Made by a program: the position numbers and the translations under genes
Notes under the pieces: model-generated
The model's input: only the letters and a program-made list of their open reading frames with translations
Database searches by the model: none
Told to the model about the DNA's origin: nothing
Shown here: positions 1 through 10,900 of the stretch, piece by piece
Layout: every line of letters starts with the position of its first letter
How positions within the stretch are numbered: the first letter of the stretch is position 1
Assembly: GCA_016800925.1 (NCBI GenBank)
Contig: JABCPU010000006.1
Location: 372,001-436,000 of the forward strand
DNA from: Suillus spraguei
Taxonomy: Eukaryota > Basidiomycota > Agaricomycetes > Boletales > Suillaceae
Length of the DNA: 64,000 nt
Direction: 5' to 3'

Positions 1-953
1 AAGTCCGACGCATTGACATACTTTCACCTACCCCGTTCTAGATAGAAAATTCTGCAAATAGCAGCATTGCGGTGACATGCGCTGATGCAGTCTCTCGAAC
101 CTTATTTGACCCTTATCGACGGGACTATTAGACCACTGTGTGGCTTTGATTATCGCCGAGTCGACGGTGAAGTGAGGCGGGCGGGCCATCAGAGCACTGG
201 TGAGCTGCGGATAGTATCATGTATGCTGATATATATAGAAAAACTCTTTGTTATATTGGAATATAAAGTCATAAAGCTATGTACAACGTCGTAAAACTAC
301 CGCAATCGACGTAAAGCTCCCTGGGGAGACTCACGAAATCTCTCATGCGTGTCCAGTGTCAATGAACACCGAAGACCTCCGAGTCGTACGCATCAGGATC
401 AAGGTTTTTACGGCATGAGCACTGAGCATGAACAATTCAAAGAACAAGGTTTGCGTACGACATGTCTTTCCTTCCCTGGGGCCTGGTTTCTGTTTTGAAC
501 CAGGTACTACATCATACATACACCAGAAAATCGCTGATTATATATCAGGCTGTATCATTGGCTGTGCAAATTGATGCACCTCAGTTAACATTGGGACTCA
601 CTGTACGATGGATTGGGTATAGTACCACGTCTCACAATTTTCGTGTTGGAATGAAGAGATGGGCATCAGAGTACAGGTCTGACAGAGCGCTTCGCAGGAA
701 GGACGAGGTGGATTTAAAGGTAATTATTCCCGGGTGTCCTTGGAAGCATGGCAAAGGGGCGATGGAAGCGTGGTAGCGATAGCGGAGGATCGGACACATG
801 GCAGTAATTCAAGGCAGGGCCGATCTAAAAATTATTGTTTCAGCGAGATACTTGAAAGCGCTTGACAGTTGGTAGATATATTTCGCTGGCTTTCAGTAGT
901 CCATCGTATGTTGTCCACTAAAATCGCCACTCACTCACACCCATCCCTCCAAT
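1..953. other. Intergenic, no gene recognised
   Basis: Only short open frames without family resemblance are present (the longest about 100 codons at 462-776 on the plus strand). I see no repeat, RNA gene or recognisable exon. The last part is presumably the promoter of the DUF6533 gene that begins at 954. Confidence 0.5.
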
Positions 954-2657
954 ATGACCGTAATTTCGGACGATCCCAGTCAATGGCCGCTGATCAATTC
1001 GTATAATTTTCAAAGCTATTTCATGGGTTAGTGGAGAGTTGGTTGGTTGACATCAGTGATGTCTTGAGCTAACGGTTTCATAGTTGCAGCCTCTGCTGCG
1101 ATTATTTATGATTGGGGTGAGCAAGATAATAGTGAAGAGTCATCAATATCCTAACGATGTCCCTAGCATTGCCTTCGGACAAGAGGTAGGTTGATGCAGT
1201 TACCGGAGCAGTCATCTCACTAAGCATGGTGTAACAATAGGTTGAACTGATCTGGGTGAGCAAAGTACTATAACAGCAAAACAACATGATAACAAACTTG
1301 GTTCCGGGCAGAAGCAACGCTGGTCTCTCGTGACTTTTTTATATCTCAGTGTAAGTCCTTCATTAATAAATTGGCGTGTCGTGTTGGCTTAAAGTACTGT
1401 AGGTGCGCTATGCTGCACTGCCATATGTTGTGTAGGTTTTTGAGACTGCCAAGTTGGCGCTATGTTAATAGACCTTCCCTGACAATCAGGATCTTCCTGC
1501 TCAGTATGCTTCTAGACATATATGGCTTTTTTTTTCTTTTGACCAGTTGTGCTTAGTAACTCTTCCGACAATCTCGGTGGGAGATGCAGTGAGTATTCTG
1601 CACCCTCTCATTCTTGTCTAATCAACTGCACTTTTACGCAGGGGTGAGTGATATTCTCATCAATTTGTTCAGCATAATGACTGCAATAGCTGTAAGTTCG
1701 TTTGGAGTATTTTGACCTTCGAGCCTCATCACTGACGTGGCTTGTAGGTAATAATCTGTACCTAGCACTAAATTGGCTTAATGTGGTCATCACCGCCCTG
1801 TTGGGAAGTGAGTTATTCAGAAACCTCAGTAATTTTGCATTGGCTAACTGATCACGCAAGTCATCATGATCAATCGGTTACATGCCATGTATCGGGGATC
1901 CAGAAAGATACTTATCTTTCTTGTTGCAATCTTCCTTGGTATCACGATCGCATGCGTGGGGATTACTGCAACAGGGACGAGCCATACAATAGGGGGTAAG
2001 CTCGATATTAAAGACATCAAATGCATCGGGCTTATTGAACGAATATTAGAGGAGTTCATTCTTTCCGGCACTTATCAATGCAGTTATAATTATGAGGGAG
2101 ATGCCCGACTTCTCAATTCGATGACTTGGATACTTTGCACTATATGGGAGGTCTTCATACTGTGTCTTGCAGTCTGGGTTGCTGTGAAACACTTTTGTGA
2201 ACTGCCAAAACCACTCAGGGCAAGGACTATCGGCGATTGCTTGACGGTGGTAATAAAAACTCACGTAGTTTACTTTGCAAGGTGAGCTGTTTATGTAAAT
2301 ATGGATGTCGTAGTTTACTAAATCGCACCCGCTAGCTTCGCTGTTGGTTCTTGCTTCGCCCTTGGTTTGTTGTCCCCAAAGCTCATGGTATGCCGATCTA
2401 CCTGTCACTGATATCTTCATGTGACCGTTTTTAATGCATTTCTATAGGACTCAGATTCCTTGGGGACTATGACTTATCACGGTATCATCAATGTTTTGTC
2501 AATCGTACAGATGTTTGTGCTAGGACCGCGCCTCATCCTTGGCGTTCGAGAATATAACGCTAAGCTTATAGCCGACACCGATGCAGGAACACACATGACT
2601 CCTGTTGTTTTCCAACCGCATGCATATGCGTCGACTACCAGTGTTGTTACGGTGTAA
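954..2657 (+). CDS. DUF6533-type multi-pass membrane protein, copy 1 (one probable frameshift)
   Basis: Member of the large agaricomycete family of about 300-residue, seven-helix membrane proteins that start with a DUF6533 domain; function unknown. Exons can be read in order: the start (MTVISDDPSQWPL), VAASAAIIYDW after the first intron, VELIW, KQRWSLVTFLYLS, VRYAALPYVV, then LNWLNVVITALLG and INRLHAMYRGSRKILIFL (exon 1866-2000). Then come EEFILSGTYQC to HVVYFA, FAVGSCFALGLLSPKL, and a last exon with VLSIVQMFVLGPRLILGV ending at 2657. Nearly every intron is 50-70 b with GT-AG ends. In the short exon near 1168 the family motif ALxFGQE is one base short, so the frame breaks there unless the sequence is wrong or splicing is unusual. 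The exon around 1590-1750 is not resolved. A second copy lies 3.4 kb downstream in the same direction. Confidence 0.75.
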
Positions 2658-2940
2658 CACAACGACCTCTACGACTATCGGGCTCTCTTCAGGGGGCGGG
2701 AGAATCTTGTTTCCTCGTTTGTGGTAATTGGGTGTTTCTTAGTAGATACGGAATGAGCAAATATTTTATGGTACTATGTGGGAACTGGGCTACTTGCACT
2801 TGCACTGAACAAGCACTGTGAAACCTGTTAGATTTCGAATACCAATCGAATACATCGTCCGCGGAAGCTTTATGGCCTTCTAATTTGGGACGAGTGCGAA
2901 CTTGAAAAGATCCGAGTCATGTGCGTCGGACACACTGACG

Positions 2941-3270
2941 TCAAGCTTCAAGTTCTACAGATGGGCCTGTCCCAAATGAAATACGTTCATAAATAAATAC
3001 CTCTACGTCCTTTTGTCTGCCCATACTACCATCGACAATATTTTCTGGCGAGGAGGACCTGCGGCCTATGATCGACTCGGTAGTCTCGAGGAAACTAGCC
3101 AGTCCAATCAATACTTCCAACCCCTGCTTTTCAGAATATCCACTGCCCGATGAACCAAGTAGAAGTAGCCGTACGGGGCGCTTGGGCCTGTCTAAAAGGG
3201 CGTTGCGTTCTTGATCGAGTTTAGCGATCAGATCACAAAGATTTTTTTGGAGGTCAGTGAAAGCCGTAAG
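2941..3270 (-). pseudogene. P-loop-like fragment resembling expanded mushroom G-alpha proteins
   Basis: An open stretch of about 110 codons without a clear start. It contains DRPKRPVRLLLLGSSGSG preceded by a charged helix (IAKLDQERNALL). That layout, a charged lead and then KRP-[IV]-K-LLLLG-x-S-x-SGK, is what the N-terminus of the expanded agaricomycete G-alpha-like GTPases looks like. Here the P-loop lysine is missing (GSGYSEKQ), and the downstream sequence no longer follows the family. No neighbouring exons were found. I read it as a decayed single-exon remnant; a chance resemblance is possible. Confidence 0.35.
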
Positions 3271-3273
3271 TTA

Positions 3274-4312
3274 CTGACATCAATACACCATTACACTTGT
3301 TTCTGATTACTGGCCTCCCTTAGAACCATAATTATTCCTCGCCTCCTCATGTCTCTGTTACACTCATAGCGTTCTAGCGCACACATCAAGCTGGGACAGA
3401 AGAAGATCAATGAAGAACAAGAAGTTCGCTTTCCTTCGAAGTTGTGTAGTCATGCATGGATCTCCGTCTTTTTCTTCGGCCTCCCAATTCTATTTTCAGC
3501 CAGGGTGGTCTCATATATACACTAGACACGGCAGGATGTTTCATCTGCCTGTGCTAATCGGTTCAACGCATGTAGGTGTCTTTTGCATCATCAGAATCGC
3601 ATGCCATTGTGTCATTTCTCTCCATTCGTGACCACAGAGCGCGGAGAGGCGATGGTAGATGCTGAGGACTTGTGAGGAAGGTGCACATTTGGGAGATTTA
3701 TGCATCGGTATGTCTGCTTCGAGGCGTTGCAGGGGCAGTGGGAGAAGTGAATTATCTGAGATTCTGTTGGTAAGTTTGGACCTATCTCAGTTTTTGAGTC
3801 TCATTTTAGGTTAAGCCGACAGTGCGTGGCCTTGTTACGAGACCTCAGATGAGCTGTTGCGGTCACCAAGTCCCTTCTAGTGAGGCAGAGAGTCCGATAC
3901 TCGTTGAAAATGATTGAAACGGCAGGTTTTTCCACCATCTAATGTTAGACTGGTAAACGTCATTGTTTACTGATGGAACTTCTGAACCTGAACTAATACA
4001 AGTATGGCAAGAACTTGAACATCTCGAGAGTATCATTGGCACCAACTACCCATAAACACCTTTTCGAGCTTATTATACGGTATTCAAATGTCCTGCCTGT
4101 GTGACACCACAGTCAAACACACTTTTGGGCTGCTATCGAACGCATCCACTTTTTACTTCTTTTCGTGTGTCAATCTTCTCTCAATCAAGGGCAGTGACAA
4201 ATTACGTCCTCGTCATGCCTATTTCAGTGATAAAAGCGCTGGAAGGTCTCATATCTACCACGCATGCCTCCCTACGGCATGTTCGTTACTCGTTTCCATC
4301 TATCCTCCAAAC
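3274..4312. other. Intergenic; upstream region of DUF6533 copy 2
   Basis: No gene recognised. Parts (about 3650-3850 and 4150-4312) resemble the sequence upstream of the third DUF6533 relic near 26.5 kb and 27.0 kb, so the promoter was duplicated with the gene. Confidence 0.45.
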
Positions 4313-6021
4313 ATGGCTGTGGTCTCAAGTGATCCCAGTTGGTGGCCGTTAATCAAATCATTTCGTTTTTATAGCTACTTTGTTGGTCCGTGGGGATTCA
4401 GTGGAATGATGTCGGTGATGTTTCAATCTTGAATGTGATTTTACAGTTGCCTCCTGTGCTGCAGTGATATACGATTGGGGTGAGCAAAATAGTATTATTA
4501 TTTTTAAACCCGCTGATCTTTTTTTGACTTTTTCAGCGCTCGCATTCGGACGAGAGGTAGGTTGATTACATTGGCGGAGTAACCATCTTATCAATATCAG
4601 TTTATGCTAGTATGAACTGATCTGGGTGAGCAGAGTCCCACATTAGAAGATAACATCCAACACAGTCTGGTGCAGGGGAAACTTTGGTCCCTCCCGACTC
4701 TTTTATATCTCGGTGTACGTCCATTGTATTATGAGCGCAGTTGGCCAGCTGTGCTTATTTCAAATACGCTAGGTGCGCTACCTTGGAGTACCATACACCG
4801 TGTACGTTTTTGCGAGACTAGAAAGTTGGCGCTGTGCTAATAAGATATCCCCACAATCAGAATTTTCATGCTGCGTGTGTCTCATATACACTATATTTGT
4901 TGCTTCTGACTGGCTGGATACAGAAAGTCTTCCGACGGTTTCAGTGACAGATATAGTGAGTACTCTGCTCGGAAGCCATAATTGTTGTTCAAGCAATCAC
5001 ATTCCTGTATAGGGGTGAGTGAGATTGCTGACCTGTTGATTCAATATAATGACGGCAATAGCTGTGAGTTTGTTTTGAGCGTTTGTCATCCAAGGCTCAT
5101 CACTAGTTGGGATTTTCAGGCAACATGATGTACTCTGCACTAACTTGGATGACTGTGGTCGTGAATGCAATGCTTGGAGGTGAGCTACTGAGCCGCAATA
5201 CGTCAAATGATATTGACTGGACCTAAATATTATGCAGGTTATCATTATCACTCGGTTGCATGTAATTATCAGCAATCCAGAAAGATGCTTGCCTTTCTCG
5301 TCTCAATCCTCCTGGCTGTCACGATCACCTGCGGGGTAATCGCCGTGATAGGAAATAGATATACTGTAGGAAGTAAGCTTTAATTATAGTCAAAAGAATT
5401 GAGTATGTCAGGCTCATCAGACATATAGAACAGCTCGTCCTTTCCGGCACCTATCAGTGTACCTATGACTATGAGGGGGATGCCGGACTTCTGGACTCCT
5501 TGGCTTGGATACTCTACACTGTATGGGAGGTCCTCGCACTGTGTCTTGCAGTCTGGATTGCTATTAAACACTTCCGTGCACTGCGCAACCCATTGGCTGC
5601 ATGGACAATGGGGAACTGTTTCTCGGTGTTGATAAAAGCTCACGTGGCTTACTTGCTAGGTGAGCTTACCATTACGAACGGGATTATCTTTCAAGCTGAG
5701 GTTCGAATGTGCAAGTTTTGTGGCTGTTTCATGCTTCCAACTCGGGTTTCTCTCTCCAGGGATCTGGTACGCCGATCTTTCACTTGGTGCTGGTCATCAT
5801 TGTTTACCGTATTTATAGGACTCATCTCAGCGGGAGCTGATGTCTATGCTGGACTACTTGAATTTGTGTCAATCGCGCAAATGTTTGTATTGGGACCACG
5901 CCTCATTCTTAGCATTCGAGAATATGAAGCTAAGCTCACGACCAACCCCGATTCGGGGATTGACATGCTTCCAATTGTTTTCCAGGAAAGCAGCAATGTG
6001 TCAATTTTGGGCGATGTGTAG
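4313..6021 (+). CDS. DUF6533-type multi-pass membrane protein, copy 2 (frame-scrambled exons)
   Basis: Paralogue of the gene at 954 with the same exon order: MAVVSSDPSWWPLIKSF, VASCAAVIYDWALAFGRE, YELIW, GKLWSLPTLLYLG, VRYLGVPYTV joined to IFMLQ and SLPTVSVTDI, LTWMTVVVNAMLG, QQSRKMLAFLVSILL, LVLSGTYQC to AWILYTVWEVLALCLAVW, and a final exon with IAQMFVLGPRLILSI. Two exons are odd. After the intron ending near 5238 the conserved IIIITRLHVMY block is one base out of frame at its beginning and again at its end, so the reading frame stays open but about ten residues are changed. The exon near 5720-5772 (conserved FVAVSCFQLGFLSP in one frame) is entered one base out of phase and left again into the correct frame. 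Net frame is kept. The product may be altered or the gene may be decaying. Confidence 0.7.
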
Positions 6022-6227
6022 CACCTCATCAATATTTGTCGGGTACTCTTCCGAGGACGAGAAGCCGTTGTTTGAAGTTTAGTAGTGATTCTTATTTGGT
6101 ATTCCAATACATATTTGATAAGAGAAATCCGATGCCCGAAGATATCTAGAAGGGCCTTGATTATCATGCCTGCTGTCGTGTTCGCTTGAATTGGATGCGA
6201 GGGAGGGAAGATGACGCTCAAGTCTGG

Positions 6228-8389
6228 TCAGTGACACACATCCACAACTGTATATCCTACATCCACCCAAGCTCTCATGTGATGTCCATACCGAATAGTA
6301 AGGACGATAAGTCTAAGTGTGCTAGTATGAGACTGGGTGACTACAAGTGTTCTACAACAGTACGCACCCATATCCAATAATTGCAATTATGGTAGCTATG
6401 CCATTTGTCGCTACCAACCCTAGCGTTTCAATTGATGGAAGTACAGCTGCAGTTACTGGTGCAAGAATGATCGCACGGAAAGCGCTACAAGATTGCTTAT
6501 TATGAAGCTACACCACCAGGGCTGAATATTACTCACGTAACTGCGGCAATTACCTCTGCACTGCGTGATTGTAGCACATCGACGTTGTACGAGCCGATTG
6601 GTGTGAGGACAAAATCCACCTATATAACACGCGAGGTCTGAGTAAGAAGAAAATCATACATAAGATTATAACTTACTCCAATGCCATTCATAAAGAAACA
6701 AAGTAGATTCAATACCAAGCCTGACGGTCCAGCGATGTACGTGGTGATCAATCCTGAAAGACAAACAGATAAAGGGACCAACGGTCCGCCGACCAAGGCT
6801 GCACGTAGCCGATCTTCAGGGACCCAAGTGCCTTTTCGGCGGGCCTTCCATTTTTCAATCATAGCGTCGGACAACCGCCCAGCAATTGGCGAAGCGACTT
6901 GTGCGTGAAATATGTCGAATAATAAGACAGCTCAAAAAGCAGGATGTATCCATACATACTGAAGTTTCCCAGTCCACTGGGGAGGAAGCATGCACCGATC
7001 AGCGCCTCGTTAGATATGTGGTATCGAGCACCCTGGAATTGCAGGTCAACGGACCAGATAGTCTGAAACAGGATGGCAGACTCACAATCGTGTAGGCAAT
7101 TGGGATCAATAAAACTAGGACTTTGGTTAGATTCGGAGATGACCTCCACATTCACAACATACCATATTCTGTGACCATCGCGGACGCATTCGCCAGTGTC
7201 TGATAACAAGACCTCAGGCAGTGCACAGTCAGAAGAAAAGTGAAGACAAACGACGGCCATGATGTTCGGACTACGCAGCAGCCAGATACTGTTAAAAGGA
7301 TTGATCCATACGAAGTTGAATGGGGTCGTCAGCTCGCTAACGCCTCCCAAATGCGAATGACTTGTCTCTGGCAAGAACAGATAGATAAAAACCATCTCAA
7401 TGAAGCCCCATAGTCCCAGCGACCACTGCAGGCTGCGCCATGACCAGTAATGTGCTGCAGTGCCTCCTGTAATGGGCGACAATGCGACACCAAGAAGACA
7501 AGCCTTGGGAAGAATTGATTAGTTGCAGAAAGTTTATGATACAAAGGCACATACGTACTCCAAAGAAAATACCCATGGCTGTACCTCGTTGCTCGACCCT
7601 GTAGATATCGCCAATAGCAGCCGCACCTATGGACACCCCGCCAGCGCATCCAAACGCCTGAACGAACCTCCAGAACAGCAACCACCTGAGAGACGTTGAT
7701 GCTGCGACACCGAAGCTTCCCATACATAGAATAGGCATACCCCATAAGTACATTGGGCGACGCCCGTCTTCGGGGGAAAATGAGATTGCCCGACTGAAGA
7801 GAGCATATCGAAAGCATACAAAATGAGGAGTACGCTGCCCACACCAATCCCCCAATTGCATTTGCAAAGACTGATAAACTCACAGCCAAGCTGAGAACAA
7901 CCCAGCTCGGTGTCACTGACTAGCGCATGGTGCAGAATTTGAAAACGTACCTCACAGCGGCACCCGTCGAATCAAGGTCATGAGCTATCTGAGGAATAGA
8001 AGGAACGAAGGTTCCAGTCACGAACACTGTAGAGACAAGGTCAAGTCAGTCGAAGAGTGTATTCTTTGACCTAGTACACACTAGGAAGCAGCCCCGCAAA
8101 AGACACTGCGAAAACAACAACATTTTTTTGAGCCTGACTGAACCGGCCGTACACATTGTCCAAGTCATCAGGGATATTATGCACTCTATTTCCCTCGAGT
8201 AAAGGGCTTTCCTCCGAAGAGCACATAATCGTAGATACGAGAGAAAACGTTCACGCGGAATTCCCAGACTTTCTCGCAGTTCCGAAATTTCCAAATCGAT
8301 TCATTTAGTTTCCCAAAGCTGTCACGACTCATACTCACAAATCCCTCCGCAGCGGGATGCAACTCTTCGCGCTTAATTTTTTCAGACAT
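6228..8389 (-). CDS. Major facilitator superfamily transporter, drug:H+ antiporter-1 / polyamine-type
   Basis: Predicted 12-helix plasma-membrane exporter of the fungal DHA1/TPO type. Translated exons run from MSEKIKREELHPAAEGF (start 8389), across an intron to NIPDDLDNVYGRFSQAQKN, FAVSFAGLLP, TFVPSIPQIAHDLDSTGAAV, SVFANAIGGLVWAAYSSF, the loop 2-3 signature YGRRPMYLWG, then VSIGAAAIGDIYRVEQRGTA, ALSPITGGTAAHYWSWRSLQ and LPETSH. They continue through YHISNEALIGACFLPSGLGN, ARRKGTWVPEDRLRAALVG, DFVLTPIGSYNVDVLQSRSA and a last exon ending GHHMRAWVDVGYTVVDVCH. All introns are short and canonical, and I saw no frame lesion apart from the poorly matched stretch around 7150-7250, where the intron limits are unclear. 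Its 3' end converges on DUF6533 copy 2, about 200 b away. The substrate cannot be told. Confidence 0.88.
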
Positions 8390-8588
8390 TACATCCTCGC
8401 GTTTATCTCAAAAAGTTTATCGCAGAGCCCAAAATTTGGCCAGATGGACGGACGTTCGATGAATGGTGCAACGTTTTTGTGAATGTCGGTACGCGATTTG
8501 TCCATCTTTCATTGCTTATGCTGTGATATGCTTGCTGCAGGATTGATGTCGACGGCTCACGGCTTTGCTCTTGTGCGTATGGGAGATA

Positions 8589-8990
8589 CTACGATTGTTT
8601 GCGTTGCGACAGGTCCTCCGACAGAAGCTCAAAAAAAAGCTCAACATTAATAGGGTAATCCATTTCATCCTCAATTAATGCGACCGGCCCACTCACGAAT
8701 GTCATCCAGATCACCTGCGTATATCTTGCGTTCGCAGCGAAGCCTATTGCCCTCAATACAAAAGTGATGAAGACATAAACAAATAAAACTAAGCGGTGAC
8801 CTGCAATCTTCCCTCCATGTCGAGGCCGTTGCATGAACAACTGCAGCTTGTACAGTCAGGATAAAGAACCCCCCATATTATGACACATATGATAACTTCC
8901 GATTTGTCGTATACTGAAAACTCACCATATGATACTTCTCCTAACACGATTCCGTTGAGACAAGATTGCTCAAGCTACGGATCTGTCGAA
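8589..8990 (-). pseudogene. Fragment of a second agaricomycete multi-pass membrane protein family
   Basis: The open stretch at 8620-8840 reads MQRPRHGGKIAGHRLVLFVY, then FGAANARYT-like GFAANARYTQVIWM and GPVALIEDEMDYPIN. This is a recognisable piece of a widespread mushroom integral-membrane family. An upstream exon SCLNGIVLGEVSY can be read near 8930-8980. After MDYPIN the resemblance stops and a stop codon follows at 8589, so the C-terminal helices are absent. The joining exon between 8850 and 8930 has stops in the expected frame. I take it as a truncated relic. Confidence 0.5.
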
Positions 8991-10174
8991 GGGGTGTCGG
9001 ATGGCATAGCCCACAATTTGATCACTGACAGGTGAGGAGGTCGGGAAGATATTGTCGAAGCGCCCTATTCGGTGGTAGAAATAACCGAAAGGATGGCTAA
9101 GATAGACTGGGAAGACTCGGCGGTTATATGGAAACTCACAATGGTGTCCACCTGGGAGACCGATATCGACACCCTGAGCAAAACATAATCTTCAACATAA
9201 TGAATATAAGCTCACGTACTAAGAATAACTTTTGCGACGGCACCTAGGATTCCTTTATGTGGTGATAGACCCGGCGGGCCCTGGATATCTTTAACAAGTG
9301 CTTAGTTGTGATGTGGTTACTGCATACCTCAAAAGTGAGGCCCAGTAGCACTGCGTGAGCTTGATACAGCCCCGTAGTATGGTATCACGGATTTATAATT
9401 CGACGATTGAATAGCAGTGCTAAGCTAATGCATGGAAATACATATTTATGGTGACAGGTATCCCTATAGACTGGCCATAGCGTGAGTCAGTTCAACTTGG
9501 TTGGTCGAACAAAGTTAGCAACCTTATCTGGGACCGTGATGTCTAAACACGGCGTCCTTGGATGCCTGGTAAACCTATGTCGGAGTGGCGTAGCTCTGAG
9601 ACTCGTAGTTCAGACTTGGGTTCAAGCGATTCTGACTTGGGCATCAATAACTGCCAGGGCTGATAGTTGCAGCTGCACTAGCAGATTTATGCCCATGATG
9701 TATAGGGGAGTACAGACATGAACTGGTTGTGGCAGCGTTATGGTAAACACTGCGAGCAGGAAGATCGCACGGCGACGAAAAAGTAGTTTTAGTCATCCTT
9801 ATGGCAAATTTTTTGAAACGTACATATGCCAAACAACCGGCCCCTTGTGATGCGCTGTGACGCGGCAAATTAGCAACACAACTCCTGTGATGCTTGGTAC
9901 AGTTGCCTCCATAATACAGGCAGAGGCGTGACAGTACACATGGGTCCCTTTTTAACAGATGAACGTTACCATGTCATGGGAACCTTAAAGTACGATTCTC
10001 CGAACATCTCTAATTAGCAAGTCGTCACCTTTAGTGTTTACCTGGTCTTTGAGTGAAGTCAAGTAAGTGTAAAATTCCATCGGAAGCTTGATGCAAGTTT
10101 AAGTTAAGGTTACTGTTTGTCGACTATTTGACCTTGTTAGTCACCGACTAATAGCCTAGTTCGCGGTGCACTTA
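8991..10174. other. Intergenic; possible unassigned minus-strand exons at about 9540-9930
   Basis: On the minus strand, 9930 to 9540 holds hydrophobic open stretches (TGVVLLICRV, RRAIFLLAVFTITLP, YIMGINLLVQLQLSALAVID) followed by a polar tail and a stop near 9560. This could be the 3' part of a membrane-protein gene, but I could not match it to a family or fix introns. Nothing else is recognisable between 9000 and 9540. Confidence 0.25.
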
Positions 10175-10851
10175 CTATCGTTGAGTTGCAAAATGGTAGA
10201 GAGTTGCAAAACACCTCATAGCACAAAACACAACACATTCTAAACCTCCAACTCTTGGAAATGAGACCTTTTATTATCGATCTATAGTACTGTATTTTTT
10301 GTTTTAAAAAGAAAACACGATGAATGCCCTCGGCATCAAAATTATCCCCCCAAGTCACATGCTTTCATGTAAAACAATCAAGGGAAGTGTAAACCCCAGC
10401 CAAAAAAAGTCTCCTTTTTTCCAGGAACCCTTTATACTAGTCCTCACCTCCTCCATATTTTTATAACATGATTAGAGCAGAGTTGCTGTTGTTGTCGACG
10501 ATGTAATCACGACAGTCAGAGAATGCTCAAGTGACATTCGTGAGCGGAGTACTAATTCTTATTTTTCAACGCTACTGAGAATTTTGAGCGTCAGATCATC
10601 GGAGTTCAAACGTGCCGCCGTGACAGAATGTGACACCGCCAACACACCTGTGGGAAGCTTTGCAACTCTCTACTATTTCTAACATTTAGAGTCGGCATCC
10701 TTCTGGCAGTATTATTTTTGCATATTTATTTCTTCTGTGAACTGGAGCTCATTCTGACACACGTAGTTACAGCTCCATATATTTTTTTATCTTAATGTGT
10801 AGCAAAAAATGAGTTATGAGGTCAGATTTTGCAACTCTGGTCCAACGATAG
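10175..10851. mobile_element. 677-b TA-flanked MITE-like element
   Basis: The ends read CTATCGTTG and its inverse CAACGATAG and are flanked on both sides by TA (10173-10174 and 10852-10853), the target duplication expected of Tc1/mariner-pogo elements. Just inside both ends the word GAGTTGCAAAA occurs in inverted orientation (10181 onward and about 10826-10840), with an extra copy of each (10200 and 10655-10670). No coding capacity is visible. It ends about 50 b before the first possible ATG of the TPR-CHAT gene, so it lies in that gene's promoter region. Confidence 0.6.
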
Positions 10852-10900
10852 TATCGAGAATTATGTCAAGGTGATACACTTATTTTTCCATGCGCAACAA

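Noticed and set aside
462..776. 104-codon plus-strand open frame
   Set aside because: No family resemblance or splice context; treated as chance.
8186..8389. A 67-codon small protein gene at the MFS start
   Set aside because: It is exon 1 of the MFS gene read through its first intron; splicing after AAEGF joins smoothly to the transporter.
9560..9650. tRNA-like stretch with GGGTTCAAGC
   Set aside because: No acceptor stem pairing and no proper D arm can be built.
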